11,236 bases of DNA, taken from positions 1-11,236 of the forward strand of contig SLIY01000393.1 in assembly GCA_007135385.1 (NCBI GenBank), written 5' to 3'. Below are positions 1 to 5,850 of this stretch, in pieces. The DNA is from Leptolyngbyaceae cyanobacterium CSSed165cm_216. Its GTDB lineage: Bacteria > Cyanobacteriota > Cyanobacteriia > Phormidesmidales > Phormidesmidaceae. How positions within the stretch are numbered: the first letter of the stretch is position 1; each line of letters opens with the position of its first letter. Below the pieces are notes generated by a model that had not been told where the DNA came from, searched no databases, and worked only from the letters and a program-made list of their open reading frames with translations. Made by a program: the position numbers and the translations under genes.

Positions 1-500
1 AATGTATCTGTGAGGATTGTGCCGCCGACAGTGGTTACCACCGCATCATTTTTTACAATCCCTAGGCGGCTAATGATCGGGTAGGGCACTAGGGTATGGG
101 AGGCAAACATGCTGGCGATCAGGATTGCAGCTGCCCAGTCAAACCCGAGCAAGTATCGGAAAATTAGCATTCCTGCGATTTGGGGAATGGTAAAGGTGAT
201 GATGCCAAAAACCAGACTGCGATCGCGGTTTTTGCGAAACTGGTTTAGGTTAATTTCCAGCCCCGACAAAAACATGATGTAGAGCAATCCCACATTGCCC
301 AATAACTCGATTGCTTGGCCCCGCTCTAGGACGTTTAGTACGCTGGTGCCTAGCACTACCCCCGCCACAATCGGGCCAATCAACCCTGGCAGCTTAAGTC
401 GCTCAAACAACAGCGGCGTCACCAAAATCACCACCATACACAGGCCGAAGATCAAGATTGGATCTTCTACCGGCAGCACGATACCCACAATTGATTCCAT
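1..500 (-). CDS. Cation:proton antiporter (CPA2/KefB-like), C-terminus outside window
   Basis: This is a membrane exchanger of monovalent cations (Na+ or K+) against protons. Only the first 166 residues lie in the window and the gene runs off the left edge. The sequence alternates hydrophobic helices (about residues 14-30, 38-55, 67-82, 97-115 and 122-140) with short polar loops. It contains family-like stretches such as LKLPGLIGPIVAGVVLG, GLLYIMFLSGLEI and FASHTLVPYPI. The ATG at 500 has GGAG seven bases upstream. The universal stress protein gene ends 75 bases upstream on the same strand with no terminator between, so the two probably form an operon under the upstream c-di-AMP riboswitch. 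That fits the known link between c-di-AMP and potassium/cation transport. Ion specificity cannot be told from this fragment. Confidence 0.88.
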   Translation of the reverse strand, partial: MESIVGIVLPVEDPILIFGLCMVVILVTPLLFERLKLPGLIGPIVAGVVLGTSVLNVLERGQAIELLGNVGLLYIMFLSGLEINLNQFRKNRDRSLVFGIITFTIPQIAGMLIFRYLLGFDWAAAILIASMFASHTLVPYPIISRLGIVKNDAVVTTVGGTILTDT

Positions 501-575
501 GCAGTTTCTCCAGAGTTCCAGGCAGGTTAAAAACAGGGTGACATCGCCCAGGAAGTCGACAGACCCAAGAGACCG

Positions 576-1094
576 TTATCCAACTATCTCAGCTGGTAAA
601 TACTCGACTGGGGAAGACCCATCCCAAGGCACCACAATCGTCAAAGCAGGAGAGTGTTTCACCACATAGTTGCTGACACTGCCTAAAAGCAGTCGTCTTA
701 AGCCTTTTTTGCCGCTATTGCCCACCACAACCACGTCGGCCTCCCAGGTGGTTGCCAAATGACAAATCAGTGTCCCTGGATCGCCGGTTGCGCAGACAAA
801 ATCTGCCGCAATGTCCTGGGCCACTGCCCTAGTACGCAGATCATTCAGCCAGGTTTGTGCCGCTTGAATTTGGATCAGATGCTCTGTTTCGGCAGTTTTC
901 AAAATCTCAGCTTGAGAGTGTAGTCCTACCCCGGCATCCATCATCGGACCTAGGTCTCTGTAGATGTCCAAACTCAGACAGTGAACCAGTCTGAGCTGAC
1001 TATGGCTCGGTTCAGCTAAGCTCAGGCTATGGCTGAACACCACCTGATCTTTTGTCAGATCATTAAGGGCTACGAGAATTCTGCTAAAACTCAT
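576..1094 (-). CDS. Universal stress protein, UspA family, ATP-binding type
   Basis: This 172-residue cytosolic single-domain USP starts with the typical beta strand FSRILVALND. It carries the ATP-binding signature G-2x-G-9x-G(S/T) exactly, at residues 125-139 (GNSG, nine residues, GS), followed by the usual C-terminal strand LTIVVPW. It is therefore the nucleotide-binding class rather than the UspA-like class that lacks ATP. The ATG at 1094 has GGAGG eight bases upstream, which fixes the start. It is followed at 75 bases by the antiporter gene. USP proteins often sit next to or fused to cation antiporters, so a regulatory partnership is a reasonable inference. Transcription probably starts near 1534 and passes through the c-di-AMP riboswitch. 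Confidence 0.92.
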   Translation of the reverse strand: MSFSRILVALNDLTKDQVVFSHSLSLAEPSHSQLRLVHCLSLDIYRDLGPMMDAGVGLHSQAEILKTAETEHLIQIQAAQTWLNDLRTRAVAQDIAADFVCATGDPGTLICHLATTWEADVVVVGNSGKKGLRRLLLGSVSNYVVKHSPALTIVVPWDGSSPVEYLPAEIVG

Positions 1095-1284
1095 AGCTAT
1101 TTCCTCCCGTTAGGGCAAGCCCAGCACAGAACAGGAAACGCATAATCATCAGTTTCAGGAAAGCCTTGCCACTCCAAGTAGAACAAAGCATTGTCAACTA
1201 AATAGAACTGCCCTGATGAAGCAGGAGGACAGGGACGTGACCGGGATTGCATAAAACCCTCCTAGAGGCTATGCATGGACAGTG

Positions 1285-1306
1285 AAAAAGCCGTGTTACC
1301 ACGACT
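1285..1306 (-). terminator. Intrinsic terminator in the riboswitch leader (expression platform)
   Basis: Read on the minus strand, a 7-bp stem AGTCGTG/CACGGCT with a GUAA (GNRA) tetraloop and one G-U pair is followed at once by UUUUU (A-run 1285-1289 on the plus strand). It lies about 35 bases downstream of the c-di-AMP aptamer and about 190 bases before the USP start, where an OFF-switch terminator would be expected. The anti-terminator pairing was not worked out. From this hairpin to the USP start (1095-1284) I see no other feature. Confidence 0.65.
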
Positions 1307-1339
1307 CAAGACACTGAAGCAGTCAATCATTAAAACATG

Positions 1340-1505
1340 ATGATGATTCAGTCTCCGCTCAATGCCGACGAGGTTAGCTGACGGGCTAGGACTGAGAGAT
1401 GTCCCTTTCCGATTACCCTCTGTTGGGTATGAAGAACTCGGAAATACGCCCCTTTTTCGGTTCCCCCGCTCTACCAGCTCTAAATAGCACTGGGTACTAG
1501 AAAGT
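1340..1505 (-). promoter_or_regulatory. c-di-AMP riboswitch (ydaO/yuaA type)
   Basis: On the minus strand this stretch contains the ydaO hallmarks in order: GAGCGGGGGAACC (about 1472-1460), GGGGCGTATTTCC (about 1452-1440), a middle arm ending in GGGTAATCGG, then TCAGTCCTAGCCCGTCAGC followed by TAACCTCGTCGGCATTGAG (about 1401-1353). The AGCCCGTCAGCTAACCTCG core is the strongest sign. It stands alone in the 530-base gap before the USP-antiporter pair, with a promoter in front and a terminator behind. In the known family c-di-AMP binding turns off genes for potassium/ion transport and osmotic functions, which fits the antiporter. I recognised it from remembered consensus, and the boundaries are approximate. 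Confidence 0.85.
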
Positions 1506-1539
1506 ACTGATAGACTAGGCTGACTTGTTCTAGTTATAA

Positions 1540-1569
1540 AGCATAGATGGGGACAACAAAAAGTGTCAA
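1540..1569 (-). promoter_or_regulatory. Candidate sigma-70 promoter of the riboswitch/USP/antiporter transcript
   Basis: A perfect -35 TTGACA (1569-1564 on the minus strand) is separated by 18 bases from TATGCT (1545-1540), 4/6 to the -10 consensus. The predicted start is near 1534, about 30 bases before the recognisable aptamer. The placement relative to the riboswitch supports it. The -10 is only fair. Confidence 0.55.
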
Positions 1570-1582
1570 GTTATTGTTGTCC
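1551..1582. repeat. Inverted repeat bracketing the -35 box
   Basis: GGACAACAA (1551-1559) and TTGTTGTCC (1574-1582) are perfect 9-bp inverted arms around a 14-base spacer. The spacer contains the TTGACA -35 box of the promoter above. This geometry suits a repressor operator. There is no U-tract, so it is not a normal terminator for the 72-residue gene upstream. Confidence 0.5.
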
Positions 1583-1627
1583 ATGAAGCGTGAATTATAA
1601 GCAGGCATAGTAATTATCAATCCTGGC

Positions 1628-1846
1628 CTATGACCTTAGCCGTTGATCGACCCACTGCTTTGCTTTGTAAATGGCCTCTGAACGACTAACCACCCCCGGC
1701 ACCGCTACCGCACAGCCCTGATCATGGTTAGCCCATACCGAGAAAATCGGTAATCCATCATGGTCACTTTGGTCTAAATCAAGGCGAAACCCTCGATAGG
1801 TAAACGACAAAACAATTTTGGGATAATGGGGATCCGAAAAAGCCAT
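1628..1846 (-). CDS. Small conserved-looking hypothetical protein (72 aa)
   Basis: I do not recognise a named family. The 72-residue product is soluble, with no membrane segment or signal peptide. It has a beta-rich first half (KIVLSFTYRGFRLDLDQSD, then PIFSVWANHDQGCAVAVPG) and a helical C-terminus (SRSEAIYKAKQWVDQRL), which resembles small single-domain cyanobacterial proteins of unknown function. Codon use is balanced and HIP1-free. No clear Shine-Dalgarno precedes the ATG at 1846. The start lies 40 bases past the sodB terminator, so it either has its own promoter in that gap or depends on read-through. It ends about 60 bases before the promoter of the USP leader. Function unknown. Confidence 0.6.
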   Translation of the reverse strand: MAFSDPHYPKIVLSFTYRGFRLDLDQSDHDGLPIFSVWANHDQGCAVAVPGVVSRSEAIYKAKQWVDQRLRS

Positions 1847-1885
1847 GGGAAAACATGGGAAATGGGAACGTGAATAATGTGGCTT

Positions 1886-1921
1886 AAAAAAAACGGGAGT
1901 GAATCAAGGCTCACCCCCGTT
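1886..1921 (-). terminator. Rho-independent terminator of sodB
   Basis: On the minus strand AACGGGGGTGA (1921-1911) pairs over 11 bp, including one G-U, with TCACTCCCGTT (1902-1892) around an 8-base loop, followed by eight T. The mismatch is a tolerated G-U only in the minus-strand RNA, which confirms direction. It lies 37 bases after the sodB stop. Confidence 0.9.
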
Positions 1922-1957
1922 ATGAGTCGCGGAGCACGACGATGAATTGCTAGATGA

Positions 1958-2557
1958 TTAGGCCGCAGCCATATTCTGGGCGGCAAAGTCCCAATTCACA
2001 ACACTTTTGAGGAAAGTATTGATGTAGTCAGGACGCTTGTTTTGGTAATCCAGATAGTAGGCGTGTTCCCACACATCCATGGTTAAAAGAGGCACTTGGC
2101 CAGTGGTGAGGGGATTTTCAGCATTCAGGGTTTTGGTTACCTTGAGGGTGCCGCCGTCTAATACCAACCAGGCCCAGCCACTGCCAAACTGGGTGGCACC
2201 AGCCGACTTGAAAGCCTCTGCAAACTGATCAAAACCACCAAAGTCAGCGTCAATCTTTTTGGCTAAATCCCCAGAGGGGGTGCCCCCACCACCGGGCTTC
2301 ATGGAGTTCCAGTAAAAAGTGTGATTCCAGGCTTGGGCCGCATTGTTAAATAAACCCTGCTTGGCGCTATCGCCTGCGATCGCTTTGATCACATCTTCAA
2401 TCGGCTTGCTATCGTGATCCGTGCCTTTAACCGCGTCATTGTACTTACTCACGTAAGAGGCATGGTGTTTGTCGTGGTGAAACTCCAGAGTTGCCTTAGA
2501 AATATAGGGCTCCAGGGCATCATAGCCGTAGGGAAGCGGAGGTAATGTGTAAGCCAT
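1958..2557 (-). CDS. sodB: Iron superoxide dismutase
   Basis: The 199-residue cytosolic enzyme converts superoxide to oxygen and hydrogen peroxide. All four metal ligands are visible: His27 (in FHHDKHH), His79 (WNHTFYWNS), Asp161 and His165 (MDVWEHAYYLDY). Gln75 in NNAAQAWNH, before the second ligand, is typical of the Fe type. Mn enzymes carry GGH-type sequence there and place the key Gln later. The frame extends 9 codons further up, but MAYTLPPLPYGYDALEPYIS is the family's normal start and the ATG at 2557 has GAGGAG directly upstream, so I chose it. No signal peptide is present, unlike the membrane-tethered Mn-SODs of some cyanobacteria. It is monocistronic, with a strong terminator behind it. 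Confidence 0.97.
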   Translation of the reverse strand: MAYTLPPLPYGYDALEPYISKATLEFHHDKHHASYVSKYNDAVKGTDHDSKPIEDVIKAIAGDSAKQGLFNNAAQAWNHTFYWNSMKPGGGGTPSGDLAKKIDADFGGFDQFAEAFKSAGATQFGSGWAWLVLDGGTLKVTKTLNAENPLTTGQVPLLTMDVWEHAYYLDYQNKRPDYINTFLKSVVNWDFAAQNMAAA

Positions 2558-2625
2558 GGGCTCCTCAATTAAGTTTTGCAACAACTTGATGATAGAGGCT
2601 GTCTGGGGCTTGCCGCTATACCTAT

Positions 2626-2638
2626 GGGGGGGAGGGGG
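2626..2638 (+). other. G-rich tract upstream of sodB
   Basis: A run of seven G, one A and five G lies about 70 bases upstream of the sodB start. On the sodB coding strand it is a C-tract in the probable promoter or leader region. Two G-runs alone do not make a full quadruplex, and no role is claimed. Confidence 0.35.
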
Positions 2639-2666
2639 ATAGGCAGGCGAGCTAATTTAAACTCCC

Positions 2667-3074
2667 TTAATTACACATGACATCTGCGTCCATTTGAGTC
2701 CGAGCCGCTCGAATATTGGAGAGGCCAGCCGCAACGGCATTTGCCGCTTCGCCCACAGTCTCACGCCCTGAAATGTTATCAACGGTAGTATCAAGGTCGT
2801 TGTAAGCGGCTTCTAATTCTTCGGTACGGGCGACCTGAACGTCCTCGGCAGAGCTCCGTACATCTTGGTAAGCGCTGGCAACATTTTCACGGGCGGTGCG
2901 CAGTTCACTCACCTGGGAATTTGCATCAATCTGGGATAGTGCCATTAGCGAGGTTTCCAGTCTATCTAGATTGGCACACAACTCGGCTTCCGCCTCTTGG
3001 GCAGACTGAGGTCCTTGGTCGCAGCCAAGCAGCAGTAGCGGTAGCGCTAACCCTAGCCATACAACCTGTTTCAT
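2667..3074 (-). CDS. Small predicted lipoprotein, helical (135 aa)
   Basis: I do not recognise a named family. The product begins with a lipoprotein signal: MK, a hydrophobic segment (residues 4-16) and the lipobox LLLGC with the lipidated cysteine at 18, followed by Asp19. The mature part is acidic, Ala/Glu/Asp-rich and strongly helical, probably a coiled coil or helical hairpin (ELCANLDRLETSLMAL, then RTARENVASAYQDVRSSAEDV). Two further cysteines, at 33 and at 134 next to the C-terminus, could join the ends of the hairpin by a disulfide. I chose the ATG at 3074, with AGGA seven bases upstream, over one nine codons earlier because it puts the lipobox at the usual distance. It is probably anchored in the periplasm. 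Confidence 0.78.
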   Translation of the reverse strand: MKQVVWLGLALPLLLLGCDQGPQSAQEAEAELCANLDRLETSLMALSQIDANSQVSELRTARENVASAYQDVRSSAEDVQVARTEELEAAYNDLDTTVDNISGRETVGEAANAVAAGLSNIRAARTQMDADVMCN

Positions 3075-3191
3075 GGGGATGTCCTGAAATGTGATTTGCA
3101 ATACAGCCAGACATAATATGTAGAAAGCATATGAAAGCTATAAAGTCTTGGTGGCTCCTAGTTTAGCGTCAAGACTGAAAATTAGGGTCCC

Positions 3192-3267
3192 GCAGGTTGG
3201 GTGAAACGCAGTGGAACCCAACAGCAGTCACCCTTGTTGGGTTATGCTAGCGCGCCACCCAACCTAC
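3192..3267. repeat. Palindromic intergenic repeat (GTAGGTTGGGT...ACCCAACCTAC type)
   Basis: Two nested pairs of arms form a long hairpin. GCAGGTTGGGTG (3192-3203) pairs with CACCCAACCTAC (3256-3267), with one G-U, and AACCCAACA (3215-3223) pairs with TGTTGGGTT (3235-3243). This matches a common non-coding palindrome of cyanobacterial genomes with CGTAGGTTGGGTT ends, possibly a MITE-like or REP-like element. Confidence 0.75.
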
Positions 3268-3323
3268 AATTTTAGAGTTGACAGACCACTAGGGCGTCTA
3301 GGTGGAAACCCAGTTGCCTCGAT

Positions 3324-3351
3324 CGCTGGTTCACAACCGCTGGTTCACAAC
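3324..3351. repeat. Perfect 14-bp tandem duplication
   Basis: CGCTGGTTCACAAC occurs twice in direct succession (3324-3337 and 3338-3351). Fourteen is two heptads, like the other tandem units in this window. Confidence 0.8.
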
Positions 3352-3480
3352 GGTGACCACTCATCCATCGGATAGCAGTGAGCTGGCTTGGGCTGTGGTT
3401 ATGCCACCTGCTAGGCCAGCCAGCGGCAAACGCTGCTTTAGCCCTCTGCCAAGCCAAAGGTGATAGGTGAGTGGGGGGGC

Positions 3481-3534
3481 AAGGTGTACGGTTCAAGGTC
3501 TACGGTTCAAGACAGATCGTGAACTGTACACCTT
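3481..3534. repeat. Heptad-periodic inverted repeat downstream of the flavoprotein gene
   Basis: Two 14-base direct copies (3481-3494 and 3495-3508, one mismatch) read as heptads GGTGTAC, GGTTCAA, GGTCTAC, GGTTCAA. The segment 3481-3495 is also inverted at 3520-3534 (AAGGTGTACGGTTCA against TGAACTGTACACCTT, one mismatch). It lies about 70 bases after the stop of the 3602-4849 gene and could act as a terminator-like hairpin, but it lacks a U-tract. Apart from this and the two preceding repeats, I see no confident gene in 3075-3601. Confidence 0.7.
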
Positions 3535-3601
3535 AAGCTCTTAACCCCAGGTCGTTAGAGCTTGTCACAATTAGGTTGGTCAAGTTCTAGATTCTCCCGG
3601 C

Positions 3602-4849
3602 CTATGCGGTCAGTGAGGCCGCGAGCCTAGATTGCCCAAGACTCGGTTTGACCAGGGCGGGGACAATCCGATCGCTGGCCAACCGCCCCCCAAACAGGTT
3701 TCGAGCCACTGGCCCCAGTTGCAGCGCCGCCGCCCTACCCATGATCCACAGGTTGCACCCCGGCCAGCGCAGGTGGTGATCCAGCACCGGCAGCCCGTTG
3801 ATGATCGCCATGGGATAATTGGCCCGCACATCGGCCAGCAGGGGCCAGTGCTCAACATTCAGCTGGCTGCCCGTGGCTAGCCAGATCCGATCAATCGGCA
3901 AATGGGTGAGGCAGCCGTGTTCGCCCCCAGTGAGACAGTGGACCTGCCAGGCGTCTCCTTTCCACTCGGCCCGCTGCACCTGGCACTGTTCATAAAAAGT
4001 GAGCTGGCCCTGGCGCTCTAGCCGCCGCAGGCGCAGCAGCATGGCCGGAGTCACCGAGCCGCCATTGCGGGCCTGCTGAATCATTTGCCATCGCTGGGAC
4101 CAACTGGGTTCAGCCTGGAACCCCTTCAGGTACTTGGGACCCAGCCAGCCCGGTTCGGCGTCGAACAGCTTGGCATAGAACTGCCGCCGCGCCATCATGA
4201 TCACCTGGGCACCGCGCGCCGTTGCCCCCAGGGCCAGGTGGCCGCTGGTCAAGCCGCTGCCCACAATTAAGATACGTTCGCCTGCGAGGCAGAGCCCTCG
4301 TAGGTCAATGTGATGCGAGTGGCGTAGGCGATGGCTGGGGTAAGTCTGGGATATTTGCCGTGCCCAGTCTGGGATTTGGGGCGTGCCGCCCGCGATCGCC
4401 AGGACCACCCGCCGGGCCACCAACTGACGACCATCCGCTAAACTCAGCCGAAACCGCTGCCGTCCCCGCTGCTGGCACAGCTCCAGGTGCTGCACCGTCC
4501 CCCCCAGTACCCGATCCGCCAGGTCCCACCGCTGAATCACTGAATCACAAAAGTCCCGAAACAGCGCTGTACTGGGCAGGGCATAGGGGGGAAACAACTC
4601 GTCGGGCCGCCCCTCAGCAAAGGTACGCAAAGCGTGGGGGTTGGGGTCGGGATGGTGGACCGCAGGCGATCGCAGGTGGGGAATCTCCAAGCCGCCAAAC
4701 TGGTGATGCCACTGGTGTAGCCACTCCCCAGCCGGGTCAATCACCACAAAGCGATCGCGCATCGCCGCTTTCTTTTGCAGCAGATGGGTGACTAGGGTAA
4801 GGGCCTGGGGGCCAGCGCCGATGATGGCGATGTCGGTGGAGGGAGGCAT
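3602..4849 (-). CDS. FAD/NAD(P)-binding flavoprotein, monooxygenase-like, probably Fur-regulated
   Basis: The 415-residue protein has the two-Rossmann layout of flavin N-monooxygenases and related oxidoreductases. The FAD site IIGAGPQAL is at residues 9-17, the NADPH site ILIVGSGLTSG at 193-203, and the LATGS motif typical of class B flavoprotein monooxygenases at 324-328. The segment GLEIPHLRSPAVHHPDPNPHALRTFA (53-78) recalls the IucD/SidA region. I do not see the full substrate-binding sequences of true lysine/ornithine hydroxylases, so the substrate is unknown. There is no membrane segment. The ATG at 4849 starts the first beta strand but has no Shine-Dalgarno; the leader before it is a heptad repeat. 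A near-perfect Fur box 120 bases upstream suggests induction by iron shortage, perhaps in siderophore handling (inference). Confidence 0.8.
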   Translation of the reverse strand: MPPSTDIAIIGAGPQALTLVTHLLQKKAAMRDRFVVIDPAGEWLHQWHHQFGGLEIPHLRSPAVHHPDPNPHALRTFAEGRPDELFPPYALPSTALFRDFCDSVIQRWDLADRVLGGTVQHLELCQQRGRQRFRLSLADGRQLVARRVVLAIAGGTPQIPDWARQISQTYPSHRLRHSHHIDLRGLCLAGERILIVGSGLTSGHLALGATARGAQVIMMARRQFYAKLFDAEPGWLGPKYLKGFQAEPSWSQRWQMIQQARNGGSVTPAMLLRLRRLERQGQLTFYEQCQVQRAEWKGDAWQVHCLTGGEHGCLTHLPIDRIWLATGSQLNVEHWPLLADVRANYPMAIINGLPVLDHHLRWPGCNLWIMGRAAALQLGPVARNLFGGRLASDRIVPALVKPSLGQSRLAASLTA

Positions 4850-4854
4850 GGGGG

Positions 4855-4960
4855 CGGTTTGCGGTTTGCGGGTTACGGTTTGCGGTTTGCGGGTTACGGT
4901 TTGCGGTGCAGGGCAAAACCATAAACCGGATACCTTGCACCGTAGACCCTATACCCTCCC
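4855..4960. repeat. Heptad-periodic repeat in the flavoprotein 5' leader
   Basis: A 21-base unit (three heptads, CGGTTTG CGGTTTG CGGGTTA) occurs 2.5 times at 4855-4907. It is followed by six heptads that each begin with ACC (4918-4959: ACCATAA, ACCGGAT, ACCTTGC, ACCGTAG, ACCCTAT, ACCCTCC). The GGT-type and ACC-type heptads are roughly inverse, so the whole forms an imperfect hairpin. It occupies the space between the Fur box and the start codon at 4849. Confidence 0.85.
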
Positions 4961-4969
4961 AGTTTTACC

Positions 4970-4988
4970 TATAATGATAATCATTATC
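4970..4988. promoter_or_regulatory. Fur box (iron-responsive operator)
   Basis: TATAATGATAATCATTATC matches the classical 19-bp Fur consensus GATAATGATAATCATTATC at 18 of 19 positions. It sits between the flavoprotein gene (minus) and the decayed alpha/beta hydrolase (plus), so it could have controlled both. Fur with Fe2+ represses, so expression is expected when iron is scarce. Confidence 0.88.
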
Positions 4989-5040
4989 AGCAAATTTTGA
5001 AGGTGAAATTCCTCTGGCTGAAGCTGGAGTTGAGTCTCGG

Positions 5041-5608
5041 CATTATGACTGGCAGTGGTAGAGGAGGGAGGCGGCCATCGCCTACGATGTGCGGGGCGAG
5101 GGCCAATCTCTGTTGCTGTTACCGGCCTTGAGCAGCATTTCGACCCGGACTGAGCTGCGAGGACTGGCAGTGAAACTGGCTCAGCACTACCAGGCGATGC
5201 TCAGGGATTTTGTGCGGGATGTGGTGCCAGAGGTGACCGGGATAGTGGCCTGTGGCCACAGTGCAGGCTATGCCTTGGCTCTGGCCGCGCTGTCAGAGGC
5301 TGTTCCCGGCTCGCCCTGGCGGCCCCCACTTGGTGCGGGCCCCTGCCCACGGCTATGGGTGAGCGACGGCGGATTTAGGCTCTACCTCGCTGGCTGGTGT
5401 GGACGCCGCTGCTGGGTCAGGGGCTGTATACCCTCAATGCCCACCCAGCTTTTGGCTGGATTTGATTGAGACGGTAGCTGTGCCTAAGTTGGCGATCGCC
5501 GGAGTACAGTGGGCAACGGTACCGGGCTCCCTGGCGGCCCATGAAGAGCATGCTGAAGTGGTCCTGGAGAGCCTGGGGCCATCTTTGCACGCCTATTTGC
5601 AGAAATAG
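5041..5608 (+). pseudogene. Decayed alpha/beta hydrolase
   Basis: Pieces of one alpha/beta-hydrolase can be read in order across frames. They are a start-like YDWQW ended by TAG (5059-5061), then AIAYDVRGEGQSLLLLPALSS (about 5074-5136), then DFVRDVV, and the nucleophile elbow GHSAG (about 5255-5269). The frame then shifts near 5305: APTW and GPLPTAMGERRRI continue in another frame into an in-frame TAG near 5376, followed by TPLLGQGLYTLNAHPAF. The C-terminal LIETVAVPKLAIAG...VPGSLAAHEEH is in yet another register. About 30 residues that normally hold the oxyanion and core strand region seem missing after LAVKLAQ. The serine elbow survives, but the aspartate region is scrambled. It faces the flavoprotein gene across the Fur box, and was perhaps an iron-regulated esterase (inference). 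Confidence 0.8.
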
Positions 5609-5656
5609 ATGTAGACGTAGCGCACCTGTTGGCTAGGGTAGAAACCTTGATTTCGG

Positions 5657-5665
5657 TGCTACAAT
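5657..5665 (+). promoter_or_regulatory. Candidate extended -10 promoter of the B12 leader
   Basis: TGCTACAAT fits an extended -10 (TGnTATAAT, one mismatch), with no convincing -35. It would start transcription near 5672, just before the aptamer's first conserved bases. Confidence 0.45.
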
Positions 5666-5671
5666 CTTAGC

Positions 5672-5850
5672 CATTGTCGGTTCTAGTGGGGATCAGCCGC
5701 TAGAGGAAACGGGGAAAGAGCAGTGAGAATCTGCCGCTGTCCCGCAGCTGTAAGCCGATTTTAGATTTCGGATTTTAGAGTTTGGCTGGATATCTCTCCA
5801 AAATTCAAAATCGTAAATCTAAAATTGTGTAAGTCAGAATGCCCGCCGAT
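5672..5850 (+). promoter_or_regulatory. Cobalamin riboswitch (adenosyl/methylcobalamin-binding leader)
   Basis: The segment has the family's conserved blocks in order. These are TCGGTTCTAGTGGGG (about 5677-5691), GGAAACGGGGAAAGAG (about 5705-5720), the core TGAGAATCTGCC and GCTGTCCCGCAGCTGTAAGC (about 5723-5755), and the B12 box AAGTCAGAATGCCCGCC (5831-5847). The GG-GGG near 5680-5690 pairs with CCC-GCC of the B12 box to close the junction. Between CTGTAAGC and the B12 box the variable arm is replaced by a heptad repeat. The riboswitch precedes a metE fragment, the classic target: B12 represses the B12-independent enzyme. End points are approximate. Confidence 0.93.
5758..5825 (+). repeat. 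Heptad repeat forming the variable arm of the B12 riboswitch
   Basis: The left heptads GATTTTA, GATTTCG, GATTTTA and the right heptads CCAAAAT, TCAAAAT, CGTAAAT, CTAAAAT fold back. ATTTTAGATTT (5758-5768) is exactly inverse to AAATCTAAAAT (5815-5825). The element sits between conserved core segments, so it extends a peripheral stem without breaking the core. Confidence 0.8.

Noticed and set aside
295..669. A 124-codon plus-strand frame opposite the antiporter and USP
   Set aside because: Its opposite strand encodes recognisable antiporter helices and the end of the USP; no start signal.
1192..1197. A TTGACA on the minus strand as a second promoter for the USP gene
   Set aside because: No acceptable -10 box at 16-19 bases.
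2558..2584. Nine-codon N-terminal extension of sodB
   Set aside because: The family starts at MAYTLPPLPY, and GAGGAG lies directly before that inner ATG.
3272..3496. A 74-codon open frame on the minus strand
   Set aside because: It spans the 14-bp tandem duplication and runs into the heptad repeat, has no ribosome-binding site and resembles no protein I know; it is likely chance coding in repeat DNA.
3481..3534. Heptad hairpin as a true Rho-independent terminator of the flavoprotein gene
   Set aside because: No U-tract on either strand and an imperfect stem with a 24-base loop; it fits the repeat family better.
4222..4791. A 189-codon plus-strand frame opposite the flavoprotein
   Set aside because: Pro/Gly/Ala-rich low-complexity product opposite a clear Rossmann protein; a GC-driven shadow.
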